Source of the DNA: Persephonella sp.
Lineage (GTDB): Bacteria; Aquificota; Aquificia; Aquificales; Hydrogenothermaceae
Direction of reading: 5' to 3'
Assembly (NCBI RefSeq): GCF_015487465.1
Contig: NZ_WFPS01000082.1
Coordinates: forward strand, 1 to 64,000
Length of the DNA stretch: 64,000 bases
Under the pieces are notes generated by a model. It saw nothing but the letters and a program-made list of their open reading frames with translations. It ran no database searches and was not told the origin of the DNA. How positions within the stretch are numbered: position 1 is the first letter of the stretch; the number at the start of each line of letters is the position of its first letter. Below, in pieces: positions 36,901 to 45,484 of this stretch. A program made the translations under genes and the position numbers.

Positions 36901-37243
36901 GGGCATCTTCAGGGTTTGATCCAACATAAAACCTGACTGTTGTTATACCAAATCCGTCACCTGCGTAAGAGTAAACATACTCAACTCCGGGGATCTCCCA
37001 CATTATTTTTTCAAGGGGTTTTGTTATCATCTTATCAATATCTTCAGCCTGTGCTCCCGGAACAGGAACCATAATGTCTATCATAGGAACAACAATCTGG
37101 GGCTCTTCATCTCTTGGGGTGGTCATAACAGCAAAAAGTCCCATCAGCAATGAAGCAAGAACAAGAAGGGGTGTAAGAGGGGAGTTGACAAAAGCCTTTG
37201 CTATCTTTCCTGCTGTTCCGTACTCTCTTTTTATTTTAGCCAT
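33986..37243 (-). CDS. RND-family efflux transporter permease
   Basis: 1085-residue inner-membrane proton antiporter of the AcrB superfamily. Two repeats of a TM bundle and porter domain are visible: TM1 at about 18-38, the MTTPRDEEPQIVVPMIDIMV segment, TM4 with ILVDNSIVVLENIHRW, and the second half with ILRNSILLVQFAEDKLKEG. The TM4 Asp is followed by Asn, unlike the DD of AcrB and unlike the DFG-type motif of heavy-metal CzcA pumps, so substrate class is uncertain. It is the last gene of a tolC-adaptor-permease operon. Confidence 0.92.
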   Translation of the reverse strand: MAKIKREYGTAGKIAKAFVNSPLTPLLVLASLLMGLFAVMTTPRDEEPQIVVPMIDIMVPVPGAQAEDIDKMITKPLEKIMWEIPGVEYVYSYAGDGFGITTVRFYVGSNPEDALVRLYSKLNSNMYRMPPGTMQPIVKPKSIDDVPILSLTFYSKKYSSYEIRRFVEQVEDEIKQLKNVSETTIIGSKPKTIYIYFDPVKLNAYNIMLPQVVQSLKQANFTLPSGEFDENNYRVKVRTGEFLKSVEDVKNVVITVYNGKPIFIKDVAQVFEGEGEPTNYVQFGYGVHGEGKRNETFNAVTLAIAKKTGSNAVVVADTILHKLEDMKGKVIPDDIYVKVTRNYGETATEKANELIEHLLIATFSIVLLIAVTLGWRESLIVAVTIPVTLAIALFLSELYGYSLNRVTLFALIFSIGILVDNSIVVLENIHRWFEMRKLPPDEAAVVATDEVGNPTILATFAVIVALLPMAFVTGMMGPYMRPIPINSSVAMFFSMLVAFILTPYLAIRWLKHEAKELTPEDLEKEEEKTAGFLAKLFEKIYMPLFKSRLKRWLFLGAMGMLLVVSVGLLVNRAVLVKMLPYDNKSELFIVLDMPEGTTVENTYLVAKKLADYVKNVNEVKNYVIYAGVPAPFDFNGLARHYYLREAPHYAMIKVNLIGKHDRKAQSHEIAERIRDDIYKIAKENGAKYVAVVEPPPGPPVLSPIVAEVYGPDYKVQLQIAKEIKKIFEETPGIIDVGIYANLPQREYILKIDREKVRKYQLNEEVIVKTMRIALAGYSVGFIHSGKDLHPVNIVVRLNDKSRESLEKLLSMKIPTPKGGIPIKTFVEVEKGSSQNDIYRKNLQKVVYVIANINDTIGSPVYPILDLWDKIKQIKTPDGKGITELLTHQPELEDRYYVKWDGEWQITYETFRDMGIAFAVAIVVLYMLLVGWFGSFRMPAVIMSPIPFTLVGIVPGHWLMGAFFTATSMIGFIALAGIILRNSILLVQFAEDKLKEGYSVEEALLEAGIVRTRPILLTAAAIIVGAFVIIFDPIFNGLAIALIFGTGASTLITLVVVPVLYYMIERKRALTLGMAPAVPIDEKPEK

Positions 37244-37265
37244 TATTAACCTCCGGTCTCAATGT

Positions 37266-38432
37266 TTAACGAACCTTGCATCCTTCACATGCTTTGTTAA
37301 CTTCTGAAGAAACTATCTCTACACCTGGTTTCAAACCTGATATTATCTCAACCTTTCCATCAACAATATCTCCTACCTTCACAAATGTCAGGTGTGCCAC
37401 ACCGTCTTTATCTACTGTGAAAACAGCATTCAGCTGACCCCATTTGATCACTGCAGTTTCAGGAATGAGTATTTTTTCTTCCTGCCCTGTTTTTATTTTT
37501 ATTTTTCCATACATTCCCGGTTTTAAATTGCTGTCTTGAGGTAGTTTTGCTTTTATTGAAAATGTTCTGTTCATCGGGTCTATACTGTTTGATTTTTCAA
37601 CGATCTGTGCTGTGTAGCTTTTTCCTGTTGCAGGTATGTATATATCTACTTTGTCTCCTATATTCACCTTGTTTATCAAAGATTCATCAACCATGGAAAG
37701 AAACTTTAAGTTTTTATCCCCTATTATAAAAATTGGCATTCCTGGGGCTGCCATATCTCCAACGTCATTCATTTTCTTGATAATAACCCCATCAAAAGGA
37801 GCCTTTACATAGGCATAACTCTGCATAATCTTTGCATACTTTAGCTTTGCCTTAACCTGTTTTTCCTTTGCATCAAGCTGTTTTAGTTTCGCTTTTATTG
37901 CATCAACCTGTGCTTTTGCTCCTATCATTTTTGTTTCTATTTCTTCAAGCTGCTGTTTTGATACAGCGTTTTCTTTGTAAAGATTTTTGAACCTTTCGTA
38001 AGTTCTTTTTGCAAAGGCATATCCAGCCTCAGCTGCTTTTAAACCTGAAAGTGCTTCTTCCCTTGCCTTTGAAAGCTCTTCAAGACCAGCTTTTGCCTCT
38101 TTTATGTTTTGTTTTATCTCGCTGTCATCTAAAACAGCAAGAAGCTGTCCTTTTTTTACGTAATCTCCTTCTTTTACACTTATCTTCAGAATTTTTGCCA
38201 TGAGTTTTGTTGCTACTTTTGCTGTATTGTTAGATATAACTGAGCCGTCTATCTGGTAGGTTTTTTCAATAACTGTTTTTTCTACCTTTATTGTGGGGAG
38301 TTTAACAACTTTTTTTACCTCTTCCTCAGCATATCCAGGCTCTATCCTTGGACTTAGGTATCCTCCTATCCAGAGGATAAACAGGGATATAGGAGCTACA
38401 AAAAATACAAAGAACCTTATTATGCCGCCCAT
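37266..38432 (-). CDS. RND efflux periplasmic adaptor (membrane fusion protein)
   Basis: 388 aa. An N-terminal membrane anchor (about 5-28) is followed by a half-lipoyl segment (AKILKISVKEGDYVKKGQLL), an alpha-helical hairpin coiled coil (about 100-205), the second lipoyl half (SYAYVKAPFDGVIIKKM), a beta-barrel (IDPMNRTFSIKAKLP) and a membrane-proximal domain. It bridges the RND pump and the TolC-like channel. It overlaps the tolC-like stop by 1 bp. A C-terminal CEGC near the end (ACEGCKVR) is an unusual extra that might bind metal. Confidence 0.92.
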   Translation of the reverse strand: MGGIIRFFVFFVAPISLFILWIGGYLSPRIEPGYAEEEVKKVVKLPTIKVEKTVIEKTYQIDGSVISNNTAKVATKLMAKILKISVKEGDYVKKGQLLAVLDDSEIKQNIKEAKAGLEELSKAREEALSGLKAAEAGYAFAKRTYERFKNLYKENAVSKQQLEEIETKMIGAKAQVDAIKAKLKQLDAKEKQVKAKLKYAKIMQSYAYVKAPFDGVIIKKMNDVGDMAAPGMPIFIIGDKNLKFLSMVDESLINKVNIGDKVDIYIPATGKSYTAQIVEKSNSIDPMNRTFSIKAKLPQDSNLKPGMYGKIKIKTGQEEKILIPETAVIKWGQLNAVFTVDKDGVAHLTFVKVGDIVDGKVEIISGLKPGVEIVSSEVNKACEGCKVR

Positions 38433-39820
38433 TATTTATCTCCTCCGATATTTTCTTTTAACTTTCCAGACTGGTATTTAAGATCAAGAAGAGAGATCTG
38501 TGCATCATAAGTTGCTTTTGCCTTTTCAAACTTTATCTGGTCATACATTGTCTGTGTATCAAGCAGGTCTATCATTGATGCCATCTGGTTTTTGTATCTT
38601 TTTTCTGTTATTTTTAATACTTCTTCAGCATATCTTAGATTTTCTTCAGCAGCTTTCAGTTTACTTTTTGCTGTAATAAGCTCTTTGTAAGCCTTATAGA
38701 CACTGAACTTTATGTATTCCTCAAAACCTTTTTTAAGCTGTGAGTAGCGATTGAAGTTTTCTTTTGCAGCTTTGTATCTGTTATAAGCCTGAAATCCATC
38801 AAACAGTTTCCAATTTAGGGCTATACCCAGTGTGAACCCTGTCCCATCGGTTCCAAACGGATTGTATCTGTCGTCCATCTGGTAGTATCCAAAAGCCCCT
38901 ATTGTGGGAAGCATATCAGCCTTTTGATAATCAATGTATTTTTTTGCGTTTTCAACCCTTGTTCTTAGAGCTATAAGATCTGGTCTTTCTGATAAGGCAA
39001 CCTCCTGCCAGTATCTAACATCTTTGTTTGTGTCTGCAAACTTTAGCTCACCTACAACTTCTATCTGGGCAGGATCAACCTCATCTAACCCCATCGCAAG
39101 AAGAAGACCCCTTTTGGCTATAAGATACTGGTTCTGGGCTTCTTCTATTTTGCTTTTTACTTTTGTTAAATAAACTTTAGCCCTTAATACATCGGCATAT
39201 ATAGCAAGACCGTTGTCATACATAAGTTTTGCAGTATCATAATGTTTTTTTACGCTTTTGTAAGCCTGTTTTGCAAGCTTTATGGCATCTTTTGCAAGCA
39301 GTGCACCGTAGTATGCCTTGGAAACATCATAAATAACCTTTTGTTTTGTTCTTTCCAGATCAAATTTTGCTGCTTCAAACTCTTTTTTTCTCATTTTTAT
39401 TCCTGTTCCGATCTTTCCTCCTGCCCATATAGGAACCTGAAACTGTATCTTTGTCTGCCAGTTATTCCATTCTGGATAATGGGGAGGTTTGAAAAGAGGT
39501 CCAACAAGTACATTAAAAGAGGTCATATCTACATATTTTGATGAGCTGTTCATAGTTAATCTATGCTGGTTCAGCTCATTCATCATTGCCCAACCGGGGA
39601 TATTGGTTCTCATGAACATTTCACTGAAAGTGATTGTCGGCAATCTCAAACCTTTTGCTTCTTTATACTCAAGCTCTTTACTTTTTAGTTTTCTCTGTTC
39701 AGCTTTCAGCTGGTAGCTATTTTTAAGGGCTATTTTTATGGCTTCTTTCAGCGTTAGCTCTCTGGAGTATCCCGATAAAGCTATAACCATAACCAGCAGA
39801 AATATGCTGATTTTTTTCAT
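38432..39820 (-). CDS. TolC-family outer-membrane efflux protein
   Basis: 462 aa with a signal peptide (MKKISIFLLVMVIALSGYS) and two repeated OEP domains. Features are RELTLKEAIKIALKNSYQLK at the start, long coiled-coil helices, WQEVALSERPDLIALRTRVE in the second repeat, and RYKNQMASMIDLLDTQTMYD near the end. It forms the outer-membrane exit duct for the RND pump encoded downstream. It is the first gene of the efflux operon, with a sigma-70-type promoter about 60 bp upstream. Confidence 0.92.
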   Translation of the reverse strand: MKKISIFLLVMVIALSGYSRELTLKEAIKIALKNSYQLKAEQRKLKSKELEYKEAKGLRLPTITFSEMFMRTNIPGWAMMNELNQHRLTMNSSSKYVDMTSFNVLVGPLFKPPHYPEWNNWQTKIQFQVPIWAGGKIGTGIKMRKKEFEAAKFDLERTKQKVIYDVSKAYYGALLAKDAIKLAKQAYKSVKKHYDTAKLMYDNGLAIYADVLRAKVYLTKVKSKIEEAQNQYLIAKRGLLLAMGLDEVDPAQIEVVGELKFADTNKDVRYWQEVALSERPDLIALRTRVENAKKYIDYQKADMLPTIGAFGYYQMDDRYNPFGTDGTGFTLGIALNWKLFDGFQAYNRYKAAKENFNRYSQLKKGFEEYIKFSVYKAYKELITAKSKLKAAEENLRYAEEVLKITEKRYKNQMASMIDLLDTQTMYDQIKFEKAKATYDAQISLLDLKYQSGKLKENIGGDK

Positions 39821-39861
39821 TTTTCACCTCTCAAGATTAATCTTATCTTTATAATAATATT

Positions 39862-39908
39862 AGAATATTCTTATATTTTATTATATAAAAGCACGAACAA
39901 AATTGCAA
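39862..39908 (-). promoter_or_regulatory. Sigma-70-type promoter and operator-like palindrome of the efflux operon
   Basis: On the minus strand TTGCAA (39903-39908), 17 bp, then TATAAT (39880-39885) gives an ideal spacing and a perfect -10. The 10-bp palindrome AGAATATTCT (39862-39871) sits about where transcription should begin, a classic repressor position. A Crp-type regulator gene lies just upstream, but I cannot assign the palindrome to it. Confidence 0.6.
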
Positions 39909-39948
39909 CTTTTTTGTAAAACCTCCCTCCTAACATAAATTGTATCTG

Positions 39949-40632
39949 TTAAGCGATAAGGTCTTCAAGATAATCAGGATCAAGTATCTCTATCTTACCC
40001 CTTTCTGTGTTTACTATTCCTTCTTTTTTCCATTTGCTCATTATTCTTATGGCTGTTTCTACCGTTGTTCCTGTCATTTCTGCAAGATCCTGTCTTGTTA
40101 TTGGTGCCCTGATAACTATCTTCCCGTCTTCCTCTTTTCCTATCTTCCTTGAAAGCTCAAGGAGAAGATTTGCTATTCTTCCCTCAACTTTTTCGGCTGC
40201 AAGGCTCTTTAATCTGTCGTAAGCCTCAAGAAGCATTTTGCTTGCATCACATGTAATTTTGACGGCGAGGGCAGGGTATAGATTGAGTAGTTTAAGAAAA
40301 TCCTGATTTGATATATATAGAACCTTTGTATCCACCAAAGCCTGTGCCGTGTATGTGCTTGTGGGTCTTGATTCACCCATAACAAGCCATCCAAACACTT
40401 CCTTAGGTGTAACAAGCCTTAAAATAACTGTTTTTCCATCTGCTGTTTCTTTTATTAGTTTTACTATACCGTCAATCACGATATATATTCCCGGTTCCTC
40501 GTCCCCTTCAAAAAATATATACTCATTTTTTTTGTATTCTTTAAGGTGGAAGTATGTGGATATTTTTTTGATCTCCTCTGGAGGAATGTCCTCAAGAAGC
40601 GGTATCTCTTTTAGGAAATTTTCTTTGTCCAT
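39949..40632 (-). CDS. Crp/Fnr-family transcriptional regulator
   Basis: 227 aa. The N-terminal cyclic-nucleotide-binding fold (about 10-125) has EYIFFEGDEEPGIYIVIDGI. A long dimer helix follows, and a C-terminal winged helix with APITRQDLAEMTGTTVETAI and RIMSKWKKEGIV. The FNR iron-sulfur cysteines are absent, so it is not a classical oxygen sensor; the effector is unknown. It ends a minus-strand operon headed by cysS and lies 128 bp before the efflux operon, which it may regulate. Confidence 0.88.
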   Translation of the reverse strand: MDKENFLKEIPLLEDIPPEEIKKISTYFHLKEYKKNEYIFFEGDEEPGIYIVIDGIVKLIKETADGKTVILRLVTPKEVFGWLVMGESRPTSTYTAQALVDTKVLYISNQDFLKLLNLYPALAVKITCDASKMLLEAYDRLKSLAAEKVEGRIANLLLELSRKIGKEEDGKIVIRAPITRQDLAEMTGTTVETAIRIMSKWKKEGIVNTERGKIEILDPDYLEDLIA

Positions 40633-40645
40633 AATTTACCTCGTC

Positions 40646-42190
40646 TTAAGGTTTTGGAACACTTCCAAGTAAATATTTTATATCATCATCTCTGAACATA
40701 AATCCTGCACCTACATAAACTCCTATAAGATCACTGTTTAAAAGATCAGACCCTCCAAAGCTGACAAAGAATGGATTGTTTTTAATTTTGTATACAATGC
40801 CAACATCAAGCTGTGGATTGTCCGGTTCATTAAACCCGTACTTTCTGTCAAAATTGTAAAGATCTGCTTTAACAACCAAGTTGTCTGCAAAATAAAGGTC
40901 AAGACCTACATCACCTGTAGAATCTTTTAATCCGCCTCTAACCCAGAGGGATTTTTCCCATAACTTCAATATTCTATGGGCATACTGAACATCAAAAAGT
41001 ATCCCATAATCCCTTTTTACTATCCTTGTTGTTGTGTTGTTGGTTGTTATGTCTTCCTGTCTTGAGATAGAACCGTTGCTGTTTGTTAGAAGACCAACGT
41101 ATATGTAACTTTTTTCTCCTGGAGCTAACCTTCCTGCTATGCCAGCTTTTGCGTCCTCGTTTCCTGTATGTTTTTCTCCGTAAAGAATAATATCAAGTTT
41201 TGTTTTATTTATAACGGAGAAAGGTTTGGAAAACTCTTTTATGCCAGAGTTTGCGTTTTCATAAAGAGAGTCATCATTAACAAGTTTACCTAATGTTCCT
41301 TTTCCTTCATCTATTTTTATAAGTATATTATCAAGCTTCTCTGAAGCATCTTTCAAATTATCTATGGCTATTTTTATGTCTTCTCTGTTTTCCCCAACAG
41401 TTCCCTTTATGATCTTTGCTGCCTTGCTTATCTCATCAAGAACCTCCGGCGTTTTTTCCCTTAGGGCGATAGATGTTTCCTTTAGATTTTTTATAAGCTG
41501 TCTAATATCTTCCCTGTTTTCTCCTGTTATAGCCTCAAGATTTTCTGCGACTTTGTCTATCTTTTTTATAAGGGACGGTAGTTCATTTTTTAGATTTTCT
41601 GTGATAATTGTGATATTGTCTATGGATCTTTTTAGATTTTCTTTGTTTTCCATAACGAGCTGATCTGTATGTTTTGCAAGAATTTTTATATTCTCAATCA
41701 TTTCTTTCAGATTTCCTTTCCCAAGTGCTTCATTGAGGTTGTCCACAAGCTCTCCAATTTTCTTTGCAACGTCCTGTGCAGATGCGAATGCCTCTTCAGT
41801 TGTTGCGTAAACCTGTGTTCTTTTTATAACCCCTTTATCTGATAGCATTCCCGAAGATGGATTTCCCGGATCTATGTATATATATTTATCTCCCATAAGA
41901 CCAAGTGTTCTCACATAAGCCTTTGCGTCTTGGTATATTGGTATGTCTGATTTAATCCCTATTGTTACTTTTACTTTATTATCTTCAAACTCTATTTTCT
42001 CAACCCTCCCTGCTTTTACACCTTTTACCTGAACATCTGCTCCTGGAGAAAGTCCTTCAACAGCGTTAAAATACAGGACATACTCTTTTGTCTTTACTCC
42101 AAACTCTTTTCCACTAAAAGTTATAATAAGATAACCTGCAATCACAGAGATAAATAAAACAAATAGCCCTACTCTAAAGGCTGTATTCAT
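40646..42190 (-). CDS. MlaD/MCE-domain protein with barrel-like C-terminal domain
   Basis: 514 aa. An N-terminal TM helix (about 5-25) is followed by an MCE domain (about 35-115: VLYFNAVEGLSPGADVQVKG, GDKYIYIDPG), typical of phospholipid-trafficking periplasmic proteins. A long helical region (about 125-320) has repeated N-L-K and E-N-R-E-D-I units. The last 180 residues are beta-rich (KSLWVRGGLKDSTGDVGLDL, PFFVSFGGSDLLNSDLIGVY). MlaE permease and MlaF ATPase genes are absent here. Its neighbours are metabolic genes. Confidence 0.86.
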   Translation of the reverse strand: MNTAFRVGLFVLFISVIAGYLIITFSGKEFGVKTKEYVLYFNAVEGLSPGADVQVKGVKAGRVEKIEFEDNKVKVTIGIKSDIPIYQDAKAYVRTLGLMGDKYIYIDPGNPSSGMLSDKGVIKRTQVYATTEEAFASAQDVAKKIGELVDNLNEALGKGNLKEMIENIKILAKHTDQLVMENKENLKRSIDNITIITENLKNELPSLIKKIDKVAENLEAITGENREDIRQLIKNLKETSIALREKTPEVLDEISKAAKIIKGTVGENREDIKIAIDNLKDASEKLDNILIKIDEGKGTLGKLVNDDSLYENANSGIKEFSKPFSVINKTKLDIILYGEKHTGNEDAKAGIAGRLAPGEKSYIYVGLLTNSNGSISRQEDITTNNTTTRIVKRDYGILFDVQYAHRILKLWEKSLWVRGGLKDSTGDVGLDLYFADNLVVKADLYNFDRKYGFNEPDNPQLDVGIVYKIKNNPFFVSFGGSDLLNSDLIGVYVGAGFMFRDDDIKYLLGSVPKP

Positions 42191-42198
42191 AGCATCAC

Positions 42199-43194
42199 CT
42201 ATTTTTCAAGTATGGTTTCTTCAACCTTCATACCAAAATGTCTTCCCGCTTCCTCAACATAGCCTAATATCTCATCTCCCTCCTTCAGATCAACAACGGA
42301 AACAAGTGATCCGTCTCCTTTGACCACCCTGATAGTTTCAGCGTTCTGAAGAACAGCACTCAGTTTTTTTCCTTCGTATTCTGCTTCTATTAACAGCATA
42401 GGTCTTCTTTCTATTTTTGCCCTTCCAACAACGACAGCTCTTCCATTTCCCTCAATATCGTATGCCATAACCTCTTTGCCAGCCTCAAGCTCGCATAGAT
42501 AAACCGTTTTTCCTCCAGGAACCCTTGTGTACATATGAACAGCACCTGCATTCACCCTGAAAGGTCTTGAGGCAACATAAGGGGATTCTTCTGTCTCTGC
42601 GTGGACGAGTATCATTCCTGCAGACGAATTTCCTACAAGCATACCCTCGCCTTTCTTGAAGAGAGAAGTTGTATCAACAGCCACCCTGTCTCCCATTCCA
42701 ACAGGTATTATTGCTGTTACTTTTGCTTTAATCATCTGCACTTTTTCTGTAGTCTCTTTTATCACAGATGCAACCCTTTTTATCTCATTCAGGTCTTCTG
42801 TTTCAAGCACAACCCCTTTTACACCTTTTTCAAGTATTCCTACTGCTATGCTTGCTTCGTCTGCATTTTTAACTACTGCATAGATATTTTCTGACTGAGC
42901 TATAAGGTTCTCAAGGGGAATAATTGTCCAGTCTGTTGTTCTCACAATAACATTTTTTCCAGATTTAGCTAATTTTGCAGCCTTTTCTTCATCTTTTTTG
43001 TCATTTATCGTTATAAAAACAAAGTTATCAGACAGATTTCCTTCTTTGTCTGCTGTTATAAACTTTACCCTTCCTAACTTTTTTGCTTCTTGGAGTTTTT
43101 CCTCAGGCACTATTATGTAATCAGCTCCTGATTCTATCGCCGTTGTTACAATTTTTTTGTCGTAATTAATAGCGTTTACTATAAACTGTTTCAT
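42199..43194 (-). CDS. 3-Dehydroquinate synthase II (archaeal type)
   Basis: Family member of the methanogen enzyme (MJ1249 type) that forms 3-dehydroquinate from 2-amino-3,7-dideoxy-D-threo-hept-6-ulosonate, replacing AroB. Visible motifs are ESGADYIIVPEEKL, GVVLETEDLNEI, GMGDRVAVDTTSLFKKGEGM, LVGNSSAGMILVHAE, RPFRVNAGAVHMY, and the C-terminal EEAGRHFGMKVEETILEK. Length is 331 aa, typical. The partner aldolase that makes the precursor from aspartate semialdehyde is not in the window. It lies in an operon after ubiE (36-bp gap) and before the MCE gene (8 bp). Confidence 0.92.
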   Translation of the reverse strand: MKQFIVNAINYDKKIVTTAIESGADYIIVPEEKLQEAKKLGRVKFITADKEGNLSDNFVFITINDKKDEEKAAKLAKSGKNVIVRTTDWTIIPLENLIAQSENIYAVVKNADEASIAVGILEKGVKGVVLETEDLNEIKRVASVIKETTEKVQMIKAKVTAIIPVGMGDRVAVDTTSLFKKGEGMLVGNSSAGMILVHAETEESPYVASRPFRVNAGAVHMYTRVPGGKTVYLCELEAGKEVMAYDIEGNGRAVVVGRAKIERRPMLLIEAEYEGKKLSAVLQNAETIRVVKGDGSLVSVVDLKEGDEILGYVEEAGRHFGMKVEETILEK

Positions 43195-43230
43195 CTCCTA
43201 TCCCTCTTGTTTTTAAAAATTATAATATCA

Positions 43231-43917
43231 TTAAAACTTAATATCAGCTTCCTTTTTGAATACTGCTATTACCACCATACCTAAAAACCTTTTTTCCATA
43301 AAAACCTTACTGTAGCCTTTTTCCTTAAAAAATTCTTCAAGCTGTTTAGCTGTCATAGAGTTTTCAATAGATTCCATAAAGTAATCATATTCATCTTTTG
43401 AGAATATTTTTTCACCTATAGGTCTAAAAATTTTATTGGCAAAAAAATAGATAGATCCGTAAATAAATTTAGATGGTTTAGATATGTCAAGTATCCCAAT
43501 ATGTCCTCCATCTTTTAAAATTCTGCTGAATTCTCTTGCAGCATTATCTGGCTCTAAATGTCTAAAAACAAGAGAGGTTAGTATGCTGTCTATACTTTTA
43601 TTCTTAAAAGGAAGATCATACGCAGATGCACGGATAAAAAGGTTTTTCTTTTCTTTATTTTTTTCTTTAGCTTTTTTAAGCATGTTAAAGGCAACATCAA
43701 TTCCAACAGGAATGCTATTAGGATAAATACTATGGATTTTTTTTACTACTTCTCCGGTGCCTGTTCCCACATCAAGAGGAAAGTTACCTGCAGGGGTTTG
43801 TTTTACAAGAATCTCCTGCCATCTATCTATAAATCCAAAGGTGGCAAACTTTAAAAATCTGTCGTACCTTTTGACAACGCTATCAAATATTCTGGCTGCG
43901 ATTTTTTCCTGTGCCAT
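43231..43917 (-). CDS. ubiE: UbiE/MenG-like quinone methyltransferase
   Basis: 228-residue class I SAM methyltransferase. Motif I is DVGTGTGEVVKKI, and SAYDLPFKNKSIDSILTSLV and REFSRILKDGGHIGILDISK are the family's other motifs. N-terminal VVKRYDRFLKFATFGFIDRW resembles UbiE/MenG. It probably methylates a naphthoquinone or benzoquinone ring in respiratory quinone synthesis. Aquificota contain methylated or methylthio-naphthoquinones, so the exact product is uncertain. It starts 1 bp after the cysS stop. Confidence 0.82.
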   Translation of the reverse strand: MAQEKIAARIFDSVVKRYDRFLKFATFGFIDRWQEILVKQTPAGNFPLDVGTGTGEVVKKIHSIYPNSIPVGIDVAFNMLKKAKEKNKEKKNLFIRASAYDLPFKNKSIDSILTSLVFRHLEPDNAAREFSRILKDGGHIGILDISKPSKFIYGSIYFFANKIFRPIGEKIFSKDEYDYFMESIENSMTAKQLEEFFKEKGYSKVFMEKRFLGMVVIAVFKKEADIKF

Positions 43918-43918
43918 T

Positions 43919-45406
43919 TTACTTTTTCTTCCATTTTGTGCCTACAGGAGTGTCTTCAAGGATTATTCCCTGCTGTGAAAGTCTGTCTCTGATCATATCT
44001 GCTATCTCAAAATTCTTCTGCTTCCTTGCTATATTCCTTATCTCTATAAGCATCTGGATAAGCTCTTTTTCTTCTTTTTCCATCTGCTCAAGTTCTGCTG
44101 TTTTTTCTACAGCAACCTCTATTAACTCTTCCTTTTCTATGCATGGCTGAAGGCTATCAAAAAGACCAAAAATATCTCTTCCTATCTTATGAATAACATC
44201 TCTTGCCTCTTTGTAGGACTCAAGCGCCTTTTTTGATATTCCACCTTCTTTTACAGCTTTATCTTTCAGTATATTCATCTCCCTTACCAGGCCAAATATA
44301 GACGCAAGTGCTTCCGGTGTGTTAAAGTCATCACTCATAGCCGCATAAAAGCCCTGTTCAGCTTTTGCTATAGCATCATAAAGGTGTTCTTCAAAATCAG
44401 CTTTTTCAGGGAGTTTTTTGAGGGTTTCATACTCATCCATCGTGTTTTTTAGCCTTTCGTAAGCTTTTTTTGTTTCTTCCATTTTTTCCCATGAAAAATC
44501 AAGGGGACTTCTGTAGTGGACTGACAGAACAAGAAGTCTGAGGATATCTGGTTCGTATTTTGAGTATATTTCTTTCAGGGTTATGTAGTTTCCTAAAGAT
44601 TTTGACATTTTTTGTCCGTTTACCGTAACAAGCCCGTTGTGTATCCAGTATCTTGCAAAGGGTTTGTCTGATAATGCCTCTGCCTGAGCGAGCTCATTTT
44701 CGTGGTGGGGAAATGTTAGATCAAGTCCTCCTCCGTGAATATCTATTGTTTCCCCAAGATGCTTAAATATCATCGCACAGCATTCTGTATGCCAGCCGGG
44801 TCTTCCTTTTCCCCATGGGGAATCCCATGCAGGCTCTCCAGCTTTTGATGCTTTCCACAAAGCAAAATCAAGAGGATCTTTTTTCTTTTCCCCTGGTTCA
44901 ACCCTTGCACCTGCTATAAGCTCATCAACACTTCTTTTTGAAAGTTTTCCGTAATCTTTGAACTTTCTAACAGAAAAATAAACATCACCTTCAACCTCGT
45001 ATGCGTAGCCTTTTTCTATCAGCTTTTGTATAAAATCAATAATATCAGGAATGTGTGTAGTAACCCTTGGTTCAACATCTGCAGGTTCTATCCTGAAGTT
45101 TTCAGCATCCTGAAAATACTCTTTTATGTATCTGTCTGCAATAACTGTAAAAGGAACACACTCATTTTTTGCTCTGTTGATTATTTTGTCATCAACATCT
45201 GTAAAATTCCTTACAAATTTAACATTGTAACCCAGATACCTCAGATACCTCCTGATCATATCAAAAACTATAAGGCTTCTTCCGTGCCCAACATGGTTAA
45301 CATCATAAACTGTCACTCCGCATGTATAGATTTTTACTTCGCCGGGATTTATAGGGACAAACTCTTCTTTTTTCCCTGAGAGTGTGTTATATACCTTTAA
45401 ACTCAT
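43919..45406 (-). CDS. cysS: Cysteinyl-tRNA synthetase
   Basis: 495 aa. The HIGH-type motif is [20 protein letters not shown], preceded by zinc Cys in [11 protein letters not shown]. Further zinc ligands are in [16 protein letters not shown] and the His pair [15 protein letters not shown]. The KMSKS loop is [16 protein letters not shown]. The C-terminal part is helical. It is the first gene of the operon cysS-ubiE-DHQ synthase-MCE-Crp. A 14-bp palindrome GTTATAATTATAAC (45426-45439) in the divergent promoter region could hold overlapping -10 elements. Confidence 0.95.
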   Translation of the reverse strand: MSLKVYNTLSGKKEEFVPINPGEVKIYTCGVTVYDVNHVGHGRSLIVFDMIRRYLRYLGYNVKFVRNFTDVDDKIINRAKNECVPFTVIADRYIKEYFQDAENFRIEPADVEPRVTTHIPDIIDFIQKLIEKGYAYEVEGDVYFSVRKFKDYGKLSKRSVDELIAGARVEPGEKKKDPLDFALWKASKAGEPAWDSPWGKGRPGWHTECCAMIFKHLGETIDIHGGGLDLTFPHHENELAQAEALSDKPFARYWIHNGLVTVNGQKMSKSLGNYITLKEIYSKYEPDILRLLVLSVHYRSPLDFSWEKMEETKKAYERLKNTMDEYETLKKLPEKADFEEHLYDAIAKAEQGFYAAMSDDFNTPEALASIFGLVREMNILKDKAVKEGGISKKALESYKEARDVIHKIGRDIFGLFDSLQPCIEKEELIEVAVEKTAELEQMEKEEKELIQMLIEIRNIARKQKNFEIADMIRDRLSQQGIILEDTPVGTKWKKK

Positions 45407-45425
45407 CTCTCCACCTCCAGTTGTT

Positions 45426-45439
45426 GTTATAATTATAAC
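45426..45439. promoter_or_regulatory. Palindrome with overlapping divergent TATAAT-like elements
   Basis: GTTATAATTATAAC is a perfect 14-bp palindrome between the divergent cysS and zinc-ribbon genes. It contains TATAAT on both strands. Matching -35 elements are not obvious on either side, so the assignment is tentative. Confidence 0.35.
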
Positions 45440-45484
45440 TCATTTTATATTTAATAATTGGAAAGACAGGACAAGGAGGCTGTG

